From NCBI GenBank assembly GCA_002415895.1, contig DIAV01000374.1, positions 1 through 5,435 on the forward strand: a DNA stretch of 5,435 nucleotides, read 5' to 3'. The position numbers were made by a program, and so were the translations under genes. Numbering within the stretch: the first letter of the stretch is position 1; every line of letters begins with the position of its first letter. Shown here in pieces: positions 1 through 5,435 of this stretch. This stretch comes from Anaerolineales bacterium UBA5069 (GTDB lineage Bacteria; Chloroflexota; Anaerolineae; Caldilineales; Caldilineaceae). The notes under the pieces were generated by a model that was given only the letters and a program-made list of their open reading frames with translations, searched no databases and was not told where the DNA came from.

Positions 1-179
1 GCGCCGATTGCGGTGTCAACAATGTCAGCCGTCGCCATGGCGTCAGCGGCAGGCGCTTCAGCGGCGGGGGCGGCGGTGGCCTCTGCAGCGGCAGGCGCTG
101 CGGCAGGGGCAATCGGAGCACAAGCGGCCAGCGCCATCAGGGTAACCAGCAGAACAGTCAGAACGAGTGAACGCTTCAT
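1..179 (-). CDS. Secreted lipoprotein, probable fasciclin-domain protein (N-terminal part)
   Basis: Only the first 59 codons are present; the gene continues past the left edge. The start is the ATG read from 179 down to 177, with a strong ribosome binding site (AAGGAGA) 8 nt upstream. Residues 1-20 form a lipoprotein signal peptide: basic MKRS, a Leu/Val-rich core, then a lipobox LAAC with the lipidated Cys at 20. Residues 21-47 are an Ala/Pro/Glu low-complexity linker, typical of a tether holding a domain away from the membrane. The last visible residues, ADIVDTAIG at 51-59, match the usual opening of a fasciclin (FAS1) domain, in which an 'IVDTAI' segment precedes a 'F.TLV.A...AGL' helix. 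FAS1 proteins are extracytoplasmic adhesion or surface proteins. The lipoprotein call is strong. The fasciclin call rests on about nine residues and is an inference; a solute-binding lipoprotein is the main alternative. Confidence 0.8.
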   Translation of the reverse strand, partial: MKRSLVLTVLLVTLMALAACAPIAPAAAPAAAEATAAPAAEAPAADAMATADIVDTAIG

Positions 180-187
180 TGGGTGAG

Positions 188-194
188 TCTCCTT
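188..194 (-). promoter_or_regulatory. Shine-Dalgarno site of the lipoprotein gene
   Basis: On the - strand this reads AAGGAGA, close to the full anti-16S complement, with 8 nt to the ATG at 179. It fixes the start of the lipoprotein gene and indicates efficient translation. No other gene in the window has a site this strong. Confidence 0.8.
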
Positions 195-238
195 GGGTAG
201 TGTGCAATGGTTTGACAAAGTGAACTGTTGCGTAGCAC

Positions 239-283
239 CAGGGTCAAGCATGATCAAGCACGGTTGATTGGATTCAGGGTCAA
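239..283. repeat. Short direct repeat CAGGGTCAA, two copies 36 bp apart
   Basis: CAGGGTCAA occurs at 239-247 and again at 275-283. Between them TCAAGCA is also duplicated (244-250 and 254-260), with a TGATCA palindrome at 251-256. An inverted pair GATTG/CAATC (266-270 and 281-285) overlaps the second copy. The cluster lies 60-105 bp upstream of the lipoprotein start, where an activator or repressor could bind. The repeats are exact but short, so chance is possible; a regulatory role is inference. Confidence 0.35.
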
Positions 284-335
284 TCCGACACTGCGAGCGG
301 ACACCGCGGCCGCGGCGTGCGCACATCATTCCCGG

Positions 336-347
336 GACAAGATTGTC
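336..347. promoter_or_regulatory. Operator-like dyad GACAA-GA-TTGTC
   Basis: Perfect 5-bp inverted arms, GACAA (336-340) and TTGTC (343-347), are separated by 2 nt. The right arm overlaps a -35-like TTGTCA on the + strand (343-348) and a consensus TTGACA on the - strand (349-344), so a bound protein could affect transcription in either direction. No good matching -10 was found for either hexamer, so this is a weak call. Confidence 0.25.
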
Positions 348-365
348 AATCTCTTGCTCAAACTA

Positions 366-382
366 TGTACATAATATGTGCA
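366..382. promoter_or_regulatory. AT-rich 17-bp dyad, possible operator
   Basis: Arms TGTACATA (366-373) and TATGTGCA (375-382) are inverted repeats around a central A at 374, with 7 of 8 pairs matching (the third pair is T/G). It is an AT-rich island in otherwise GC-rich DNA and has the size and symmetry of a site for a dimeric HTH regulator. It contains CATAAT (370-375), a 5/6 match to a -10 hexamer, but no -35 sits at the right distance. It could serve either divergent gene. The dyad is seen directly; its function is inferred. Confidence 0.35.
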
Positions 383-457
383 TTTCCAGTACAGAACCGT
401 GACGAAACTTCCAATCCGCCAATGACGGTGCATTTTTTGCCGACGCGAGGCTTCTAA

Positions 458-530
458 AGTGATACCGCAGTGAAACCCACAGCCAAATCGCAACGCAAAG
501 TTGCGATGCTGTTTTCATGCCGGTATCACT
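458..530. repeat. 73-nt near-continuous hairpin (REP/MITE-like element or structured RNA)
   Basis: The outer arms AGTGATACCG (458-467) and CGGTATCACT (521-530) are a perfect 10-bp inverted repeat. Pairing continues inward: CA 468-469 with TG 518-519, TGAAA 471-475 with TTTCA 513-517, and CAGC 480-483 with GCTG 508-511. The apical stem is a perfect 8 bp, ATCGCAAC (487-494) with GTTGCGAT (500-507), closing a GCAAA loop. The interruptions are small: unpaired G470 and C520, an internal loop at 476-479/512, and a bulge at 484-486. About 29 base pairs form in 73 nt, far beyond chance. TA dinucleotides flank the element at 455-456 and 532-533, which would fit a small Tc1/IS630-type MITE with TA target duplication. 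The promoter of the + strand operon lies downstream, so the hairpin is not in that leader. A bidirectional transcription block or a small RNA are alternatives. Confidence 0.75.
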
Positions 531-549
531 GTAGGAGCGGACGCTTCGC

Positions 550-577
550 TTTAATGGCTCTGCGCCTGTGGTACAAT
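550..577 (+). promoter_or_regulatory. Extended -10 promoter of the 609/1429 operon
   Basis: TG at 569-570, one base, then TACAAT (572-577) form an extended -10 element with a 5/6 hexamer. A poor -35 candidate, TTTAAT (550-555), lies 16 bp upstream; extended -10 promoters tolerate a weak -35. Transcription would begin around 583-586, giving a leader of roughly 25 nt before the ATG at 609. The upstream in-frame ATG at 576 overlaps the -10 itself and would not be transcribed. Confidence 0.55.
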
Positions 578-598
578 GCGGGCAGGAGTTCACAATGC

Positions 599-603
599 GG
601 GAG
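599..603 (+). promoter_or_regulatory. Shine-Dalgarno site deciding the start at 609
   Basis: GGGAG lies 5 nt upstream of the ATG at 609. The earlier in-frame ATG at 576 has no purine-rich site before it and sits inside the -10 hexamer. Together these favour 609. Confidence 0.6.
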
Positions 604-608
604 CCCAT

Positions 609-1418
609 ATGCAGGAGTGGCTGGACCAACTCCGCGGCCTGTTCAGCGGAGGCGATGCATCATCTTTCCCATCGTTGCAGCGCATCCTTCAGGCCATGGA
701 TCCCATTGCCTGGACTCTGGTCGCGCTCTTCAGCAGCGCCATCGTTGTTGGGCTTGTCTTTGCGCTGAGCACGCGCCGCTCCTTTCTGCGCCCGGATGAC
801 CTGGAAGCGACGCCCGACATTACCCTGGCGCGCCTCAAGCAGGACCCTGAGAAACTGCCGCCCGTCGCGATTGTGAGCCGTCTGGGTGCCGACGCAACGC
901 TTGAACTGCTGGAGTATGGCGACCAGATTAACGCCAAGGAGTGGCGCTATCGCTGGGGCCATGTGCGCGAGGAACTGATTGCCCTGCTGGCACAGCAGAA
1001 TGCCTTCGGCCCCACCTATGCGCTGGCGCGTTACTACCGCAGCGCCGATGCCCAGGAGCCCGACACGCTGCGCATCCGCCGCACGGGGCTGATTCACAAA
1101 CTGGGGCAGACGCGCCACATTGAGCCGGACGCCCAGGGCGGTGACGCCGAACTGCGCATTCGCTGCCACCCCGCCGAGGTGCAGGGCGATTTGGGCTTTG
1201 ACGGCCCCGTGCTTTGGCTGCTGCCCGACGAGCCGGCGCCAACGCCCAGCGGCCCCCTGATTGAGATGGAGCCGATTGAGTTCCGCACTCTCAGCGAGGC
1301 GGAGATGCGCATGCACATTCGCCGCTCACCCATTGTGGGCGGCGGTTTCAAGTTGCATCTTGCCAAACGCCGCAACCAGTGGGTTGTGGTGGACGAGGAG
1401 ATTGAGTGGGTAAGCTAG
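609..1418 (+). CDS. Unrecognised single-pass membrane-anchored protein (269 aa)
   Basis: I do not recognise this family. Residues 1-32 are polar or amphipathic. Residues 33-54 form one hydrophobic helix, followed by a basic TRR (55-57), so the C-terminal 210 residues probably face the cytoplasm. Residues 60-110 are charged, with an acidic stretch DATLELLEYGD (95-105). Residues 110-145 look helical and are rich in Trp, Arg, Leu and Tyr. Residues 205-220 form a Pro-rich linker. The tail (222-269) ends in 'NQWVVVDEEIEWVS', which looks like the closing beta strands of a small alpha/beta domain. No catalytic motif, metal site or nucleotide-binding loop is visible. The frame is open from 576, but promoter and ribosome-site positions place the start at 609. 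The stop is 10 bp before the next gene, so the two are almost certainly cotranscribed and may be translationally coupled. The protein may partner the membrane regulator downstream; that is inference from position only. Confidence 0.85.
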   Translation: MQEWLDQLRGLFSGGDASSFPSLQRILQAMDPIAWTLVALFSSAIVVGLVFALSTRRSFLRPDDLEATPDITLARLKQDPEKLPPVAIVSRLGADATLELLEYGDQINAKEWRYRWGHVREELIALLAQQNAFGPTYALARYYRSADAQEPDTLRIRRTGLIHKLGQTRHIEPDAQGGDAELRIRCHPAEVQGDLGFDGPVLWLLPDEPAPTPSGPLIEMEPIEFRTLSEAEMRMHIRRSPIVGGGFKLHLAKRRNQWVVVDEEIEWVS

Positions 1419-1428
1419 AGAATGGATA

Positions 1429-3444
1429 ATGTGGGCAATTCTTACTGATGGCACGCGGCTGCTGGCCTTTGCCAACGTGCTTGTGCTTTCCATTGTCGTC
1501 ATTCTGGCCTTCTCGCTGCTGGCCTATCATTTCACCTACTCGTTCCGCGTCTCTGTCGCGCGCCGCTTCTCGTTGCTGCTCGCGTGCATCATGATTGTCT
1601 ACGTGAGCGAGGTTGCCTTGACGCGCGTAGACAACGCCGCCTCGGCGGAGCGCTGGCTGCGCTTCGAGTGGATTGGCATTGCGCTCGTCCCCACAGCGTA
1701 CTATCTCTTCTCGCTGGCGGTGCTGGCCACCACCAACTTTCGCGTCGGGCGCGGCCGCCAGGTCATTGCCATTGGCATCGGTGTCATCTCCACCATCAGC
1801 GTCTTCGATGCCATCTATGGCCAGGCCATTGTCCAGGATGTAGTCTTTACACCACTGATTTCGTATCTGGTGGCCGGGCCGCTCTTTTGGGCCTTTGCGG
1901 CCTTCTTTGCCCTCGCCGCGCTGCTCTCCCTGCACAACGTGCTCAAGGCGCGCAGCCGCTGCCTTACGGCCAACTCGCGCAAGCGCATCAACTTTCTGCT
2001 GCTGGGCTTCATTGCGCCGGGCGTGGGAGTATTCCCCTATTTCATCGTGCTCAGCCGCCTCGTGGGCGCAGCAGAACCCAGCCGGCTGCTCTTCGGCCTC
2101 TCGATTGTGGGCAATCTGGCTGTGGCCGTCATGATCGTCATCATGAGCTATACCGTTGCCTATTTTGGCGCGCTGACGCCCGACCGCGTGGTGCGCTATC
2201 GCATGGTGCGCTTTCTGCTGCGCGGCCCCGCCGTTGCCATTCTCGCCATCCTCGCCATCCAGACTGTGCCAACCATAGAGCGCGCGCTGGGGCTGCCGCG
2301 CGATATTGTTCTCTTCAGCGTCATCACCGGCGTCATTGTGGGCGGGCAACTCTTCCTCAGCATTAGCAAGCGGCTGGTGGACAGGTTGATTTACCGCGAG
2401 GATAGGGATGAGGTGGCGTGGCTGCGTGAGATTGACCGCCATCTGCTCACCACCAGCGACCTGCGCCAGTTTCTGGAGAATCACCTTGTGGCCATGTGCG
2501 AACTGCTGCGCGTGCAGTCGGGCTTCGTGGCCTCTGTGGTGGGCTCGGATCTGATTCTGGAGGCGATGGTTGGTTCTGCCGAGGCGCGCCTGGCGGTGGT
2601 GGCCAACCCGGGCTGGAGTGAAACGCTGCGGCGCGCCTTTCGCCAGGAGAATGTGCACGCACCCATGAGCGAAGGTGGTTACTGGCTCTGGCCGCTGCAG
2701 GAGAAGTCGGAGGATGGCGGGTTGACGCTGACGCTGGGGCTGTTGGGGATTGAGGCGCGCACGACCGCGCCCATTCTCAGCGTGGAGGAGATTCACGTGC
2801 TCGACAGCATGCTCGAACGCATTGGCAGCGCGCTGGTGGACCGCCGCCTGCAACAGAGCGTCTTCGTGACATTACGCAGCATCATCCCCGACATTGAGCG
2901 CATTCAGAGCATGCGCACCATGGTGCCCTATCTGGAAGTGGAGAGCGACACCTCGCCCGCCGGGGCCATGCTGGAGCTGAGCCCTGTGAACAGCCCCGAG
3001 TTCGAGGCGTGGGTGAAGGATGCGCTCAGCCACTACTGGGGTGGCCCCAAGCTTTCGAGCAGCCCGCTGCTGGGGCTGAATACTGTCAATCGCTCGCTCG
3101 AGCGCGCGGACGATGATCCCACCAAGGCGCTGCGGCTGGTGCTTGGCTCGGCGCTGGAGCGGCTGCGCCCCGAGGGCAAGCAGAACTTCACGGCCCCCGA
3201 ATGGCTGCTTTACAATATTCTCGAAATGCGCTTTATTCAGGGTCGCCGCGTGCGCGAGATAGCAGACCGCCTTGCCATGAGCGAGAGCGATCTCTACCGC
3301 AAGCAGCGCGTGGCCATTGGTCACCTGGCGCGCGTGCTCAGCGAGATGGAAGTTGAACAGGTTACCCAGGCAAACGGCAAGAGCAGCGGCGCAACCCCGC
3401 CGCAAACGCCGGAGCCTGAGCGCCTGCCCGTGCGCGCGGCGTAG
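1429..3444 (+). CDS. Polytopic membrane sensor with GAF-like region and C-terminal HTH; putative membrane-bound transcription regulator
   Basis: The product is 671 aa. About nine hydrophobic helices fill residues 11-310 (near 11-35, 44-62, 80-100, 110-128, 143-168, 187-209, 221-246, 264-281, 291-310), resembling the 7TM-type sensor region at the front of some histidine kinases. Residues 325-475 are soluble with a GAF-like pattern: a 'LREIDRHLLTTSDLRQFLE' entry helix, a sheet segment 'YWLWPLQ' and an exit helix 'LDSMLERIGSALVDRRLQQ'. Residues 520-580 are helical. Residues 590-640 resemble a sigma-70 region 4-type HTH: 'GRRVREIADRLAMSESDLYR' then a basic helix. Similar C-terminal modules occur in other Chloroflexota regulators (from memory). 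No His-kinase H-box, N, G1 or G2 motif is present, so this reads as a one-component sensor-regulator, not a kinase. The tail (645-671) is Pro/Gln-rich and probably disordered. Only weak purines precede the ATG at 1429, and an in-frame stop at 1411-1413 rules out a longer form. Translation probably depends on coupling with the upstream gene. Confidence 0.85.
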   Translation: MWAILTDGTRLLAFANVLVLSIVVILAFSLLAYHFTYSFRVSVARRFSLLLACIMIVYVSEVALTRVDNAASAERWLRFEWIGIALVPTAYYLFSLAVLATTNFRVGRGRQVIAIGIGVISTISVFDAIYGQAIVQDVVFTPLISYLVAGPLFWAFAAFFALAALLSLHNVLKARSRCLTANSRKRINFLLLGFIAPGVGVFPYFIVLSRLVGAAEPSRLLFGLSIVGNLAVAVMIVIMSYTVAYFGALTPDRVVRYRMVRFLLRGPAVAILAILAIQTVPTIERALGLPRDIVLFSVITGVIVGGQLFLSISKRLVDRLIYREDRDEVAWLREIDRHLLTTSDLRQFLENHLVAMCELLRVQSGFVASVVGSDLILEAMVGSAEARLAVVANPGWSETLRRAFRQENVHAPMSEGGYWLWPLQEKSEDGGLTLTLGLLGIEARTTAPILSVEEIHVLDSMLERIGSALVDRRLQQSVFVTLRSIIPDIERIQSMRTMVPYLEVESDTSPAGAMLELSPVNSPEFEAWVKDALSHYWGGPKLSSSPLLGLNTVNRSLERADDDPTKALRLVLGSALERLRPEGKQNFTAPEWLLYNILEMRFIQGRRVREIADRLAMSESDLYRKQRVAIGHLARVLSEMEVEQVTQANGKSSGATPPQTPEPERLPVRAA

Positions 3445-3445
3445 A

Positions 3446-3464
3446 AAGGGCAGATTGGCCCCTT
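3446..3464 (+). terminator. Weak hairpin after the operon, doubtful terminator
   Basis: AAGGG (3446-3450) can pair with CCCTT (3460-3464), or GGGC (3448-3451) with GCCC (3458-3461), immediately after the stop codon of the membrane regulator. The tract that follows (GCTTCTGCGC) is not U-rich, so it is a poor intrinsic terminator. Read-through into ftsK is plausible. The rest of the 123-bp gap holds an ACAATTGT palindrome (3485-3492) and no convincing promoter; TTGCTT (3463-3468) with GACAAT (3484-3489) has only 15-bp spacing. Confidence 0.2.
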
Positions 3465-3567
3465 GCTTCTGCGCAGCACAATAGACAATTGTTCGCTTGT
3501 ACCGCATTGGCGCACCATTTCACACCGGCTCCCTTCGTCGCCCTTTTCATAGCAACCGGCCCGTCCA

Positions 3568-5435
3568 ATGCCAAAACAAACAGCATCCGGCAACAAGCCG
3601 GGCAGCAAGAGCGATAGCAGATCGCAAAAGAGCGCTTCGAGCGGCAGCCGCAGCAGCACCAAAGAGGGCAGCCGCACGGTGAAGCGCGCGCCCGAAAAGG
3701 GCGCGCCGCCCCGCACAAGTGTGGGCGCGCGCAAAAGCATCCGCGCAGGCAGCAACCACGGTGCGCGCAACCCACTCCGCCCCGACGCCGCCCCGCCCAT
3801 TGTCTACCTGCGCCCGCGCACCTGGCTGGATGACTCACGCGCCTTCTTTGCGCGCTATGGGCGCGAACTCTTTGCCGTCGCGCTCATGATTGCCGGGGTT
3901 GTGCTGTTGCTCACCATCCCCGGCGACATCCCCTCATGGAGCGAGCGCATTTTTGGCTGGACTGCCTCGCTTGTTGCGCTGACGCTGCTTGTTGTGGGTG
4001 TGGTCATGCTGCTGGGCATCCGCGCGGGCTTCTGGAGTGCCGAGGCGCTGGTGGGGGCCGAACTGCTGCTGCTCTCGCTGCAGGCGGGCACCTACGTGCG
4101 CAGCGTGGGCAATGCGCCCGACACGGTCTACGCGCGCGACGGCAGCGGCGGCGGCATTGTGGGCTGGGCATTGGGCAGCCTGCTCATCAACGCCTTTGGC
4201 CACCGCCTCGCGCTGCTCTTCATTGGGCTCATTGGCCTGGCAGGCATTCTCATGCTTATCCGTTACACGCCTGCCATCTATGGCGTGGCCGCGGTGGCAC
4301 GCCGTGTGGAGGCATGGCGCATGCAGCGCCTGCAACACGCTGCATGGGCAGCCGAATGGGAAGCCTACGCCGCCGACCTCGCCGCGCAGGCCGAACTCGA
4401 TGAAGCAACGGGACTCTACGAAGCACCCAATGGCGACGCCGCCGACAATCAACTCGGCAGCCCCATTGAGCCATCCCGCGGCCCGCTGCCCGCGTTCCTC
4501 ATAGGCCGTGGCGAGCGCAACCGCACAGCGCCATCCAATGCTGAGGGCGAACCTGCAACAGGGCGGCGCAAAGCGGGCAAAGGATCTAAAGCGCCCAATC
4601 TGCAAGCACCCAGCGCGCCGCCACCCGCCACAGCCAACGGCGCGCCTGTGCTCCTGCCCTCGCTCGCCCTGCTCACCAAGGACCAGGGCACCTACACAGG
4701 CGGCAACGTCGAAGCACTGGGCTTGCGCATTGAGCAGACGCTTGATGACTTCGACGTCCCCGTGAAAGTGGTGCACACCGAATCCGGCCCTACGGTGACG
4801 CAATTCGGTGTGGAACCTCTCTACGTGGAGCGCGCCGGGCAAAAGCGCAAGGTGCGCGTGAGCCGCATTTTGGCGCTGGCGGATGACCTGGCGCTGGCCC
4901 TGGCCGCGCCCGCCGTACGCATTGAGGCCCCTGTACCCGGCCGCCCCTATGTGGGCATTGAAGTGCCGAATGTGGAAAAATCGCTTGTCAGCCTGCGCGG
5001 CATTATTGAAACTGACGAGTTCCGCGACAAGGGGGGCGCGCTGGCACTGCCCATGGGGCGCAACACCTCGGGCGCGCCCATTGTGCTGGATTTGGGCCGC
5101 GCACCCCACATGCTGATTGCGGGCGCCACCGGCTCGGGCAAATCCGTCTGCATCAACACCATGATTATGGGGCTGCTCATGCGCCACAGCCCCGCAACGC
5201 TGCGCTTCCTGATGGTGGACCCCAAGCGCGTGGAACTCACGGGCTACAACGGCATCCCCCACCTCATCGGCAACGTCATCACCGATGTGGATCAGGTCAT
5301 GGCAGCGCTCACGTGGCTCACGCTGCAAATGGATGACCGCTATCGCCTCTTCAACAGCCTGAGCGTGCGCAATATCGACGTGTACAACGCGCTGGCCGCC
5401 AAAACTGCTGCCGAACGCCTGGCGGCAGGCGACAA
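3568..5435 (+). CDS. ftsK: DNA translocase FtsK/SpoIIIE (N-terminal 622 residues, open at right edge)
   Basis: FtsK is a membrane-anchored hexameric ATPase at the division septum that pumps chromosomal DNA so that sister chromosomes are cleared before closure. The frame from 3568 is open to the window end with no stop. Residues 1-75 are a Ser/Lys/Arg-rich, probably disordered cytosolic tail. Membrane helices lie near 100-117, 131-151, 157-175 and 212-232, with the Gly-rich 'GSGGGIVGWALG' stretch (192-203) usual before the last helix. Residues 245-360 are an Ala/Pro/charged linker, fairly short for the family. The alpha domain starts near 385, with 'GPTVTQFGVEP' at 407-417. The motor follows: 'VRIEAPVPGRPYVGIEVPN' (450-468), Walker A GATGSGKS (519-526), Walker B FLMVD (547-551) running into DPKRVEL, and 'YNGIPHLIGNVITD' (560-573). 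The rest of the motor and any gamma winged helix are beyond the edge. An in-frame TAG at 3550-3552 makes 3568 the first possible ATG. No clear Shine-Dalgarno site precedes it, so a somewhat later start within the tail cannot be excluded. Confidence 0.95.
   Translation, partial: MPKQTASGNKPGSKSDSRSQKSASSGSRSSTKEGSRTVKRAPEKGAPPRTSVGARKSIRAGSNHGARNPLRPDAAPPIVYLRPRTWLDDSRAFFARYGRELFAVALMIAGVVLLLTIPGDIPSWSERIFGWTASLVALTLLVVGVVMLLGIRAGFWSAEALVGAELLLLSLQAGTYVRSVGNAPDTVYARDGSGGGIVGWALGSLLINAFGHRLALLFIGLIGLAGILMLIRYTPAIYGVAAVARRVEAWRMQRLQHAAWAAEWEAYAADLAAQAELDEATGLYEAPNGDAADNQLGSPIEPSRGPLPAFLIGRGERNRTAPSNAEGEPATGRRKAGKGSKAPNLQAPSAPPPATANGAPVLLPSLALLTKDQGTYTGGNVEALGLRIEQTLDDFDVPVKVVHTESGPTVTQFGVEPLYVERAGQKRKVRVSRILALADDLALALAAPAVRIEAPVPGRPYVGIEVPNVEKSLVSLRGIIETDEFRDKGGALALPMGRNTSGAPIVLDLGRAPHMLIAGATGSGKSVCINTMIMGLLMRHSPATLRFLMVDPKRVELTGYNGIPHLIGNVITDVDQVMAALTWLTLQMDDRYRLFNSLSVRNIDVYNALAAKTAAERLAAGD

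Larger units (their letters stand above)
180..608. other. Divergent intergenic control region
   Basis: This 429-bp stretch separates the divergent lipoprotein gene and the 609 gene. I see no convincing protein-coding gene in it; short open frames on both strands lack ribosome binding sites and recognisable sequence. From left to right it holds the lipoprotein Shine-Dalgarno site and a direct repeat (239-283). Next come a 12-bp perfect palindrome CCGCGGCCGCGG (304-315), a small GACAA/TTGTC dyad (336-347) and an AT-rich 17-bp dyad (366-382). It ends with a long hairpin (458-530) and the promoter of the + strand operon (550-577). No clear -10/-35 pair was found for the lipoprotein gene. A TTGACA hexamer on the - strand (349-344) and TTGACC at 247-242 are possible -35 elements, but neither has a good -10 at 16-18 nt. 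Confidence 0.7.

Noticed and set aside
304..315. 12-bp palindrome CCGCGGCCGCGG as an operator
   Set aside because: Simple GC palindromes of this type are common in GC-rich DNA, and this one has no association with promoter elements.
458..530. Hairpin as a CRISPR repeat or intrinsic terminator
   Set aside because: There is a single copy, so no array, and no U tract follows either arm. No gene ends nearby on either strand.
363..629. 88-codon - strand frame across the intergenic region
   Set aside because: It runs through the hairpin and the operon promoter, lacks a ribosome binding site and has no recognisable features.
470..799. 109-codon + strand frame starting inside the hairpin
   Set aside because: It starts inside the hairpin, has no ribosome site and overlaps the better-supported 609 gene in another frame.
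660..1316. 218-codon open frame on the - strand opposite the anchored protein
   Set aside because: It has no ribosome site and low-complexity Ala/Gln/Arg composition, and it conflicts with the promoter, ribosome site and membrane anchor of the + strand gene.
1584..2366. 260-codon + strand frame inside the membrane regulator
   Set aside because: It is a frame shadow, Cys/His/Arg/Ala-rich with no hydrophobic helices, fully inside the well-supported 1429-3444 gene.
1348..2853. 501-codon open frame on the - strand opposite the membrane regulator
   Set aside because: Its translation is rich in His, Gln, Ala and Arg with no domain pattern, as expected antisense to GC-rich coding DNA. The + strand frame has coherent membrane helices and an HTH.
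3934..5328. 464-codon open frame on the - strand opposite ftsK
   Set aside because: The + strand encodes FtsK with Walker A and B motifs through this region; the antisense product is compositionally odd and unrecognisable.

Overview
The window is GC-rich bacterial DNA with three complete or partial genes on the + strand, one partial gene on the - strand, and a 429-bp intergenic region between the divergent genes. The protein types suggest a Chloroflexota (Anaerolineae/Caldilinea-like) genome or metagenome bin. These are an Ala/Pro-rich fasciclin-type lipoprotein, a membrane protein ending in a helix-turn-helix of a kind I associate with Chloroflexota, and a SpoIIIE-like FtsK with a long tail. 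The phylum assignment is inferred from protein style; no marker gene is present.

Layout. At 1-179 (- strand) is the start of a secreted lipoprotein whose first mature residues look like the start of a fasciclin domain; it runs off the left edge. At 180-608 is a divergent control region with short dyads, a direct repeat and a striking 73-nt near-continuous hairpin (458-530). It ends in an extended -10 promoter (569-577) that decides the start of the next gene. At 609-1418 (+) is an unrecognised 269-aa protein with a single membrane anchor. Ten bases later, 1429-3444 (+) encodes a 671-aa protein with about nine membrane helices, a GAF-like cytosolic region and a C-terminal HTH, but no kinase domain. 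After a 123-bp gap, 3568-5435 (+) encodes the first 622 residues of an FtsK/SpoIIIE DNA translocase, open to the right edge.

How they fit together. The 609 and 1429 genes are very probably one transcript and could form a membrane-tethered sensory/regulatory pair: an anchored cytosolic protein of unknown function plus a polytopic one-component transcription regulator. ftsK lies in the same direction and may be read from the same transcript, since the hairpin between them is a poor terminator, or from its own weak promoter. The best candidates for something undescribed are this pair and the long hairpin upstream of it. I see no CRISPR array, tRNA, rRNA, transposase or defence gene.
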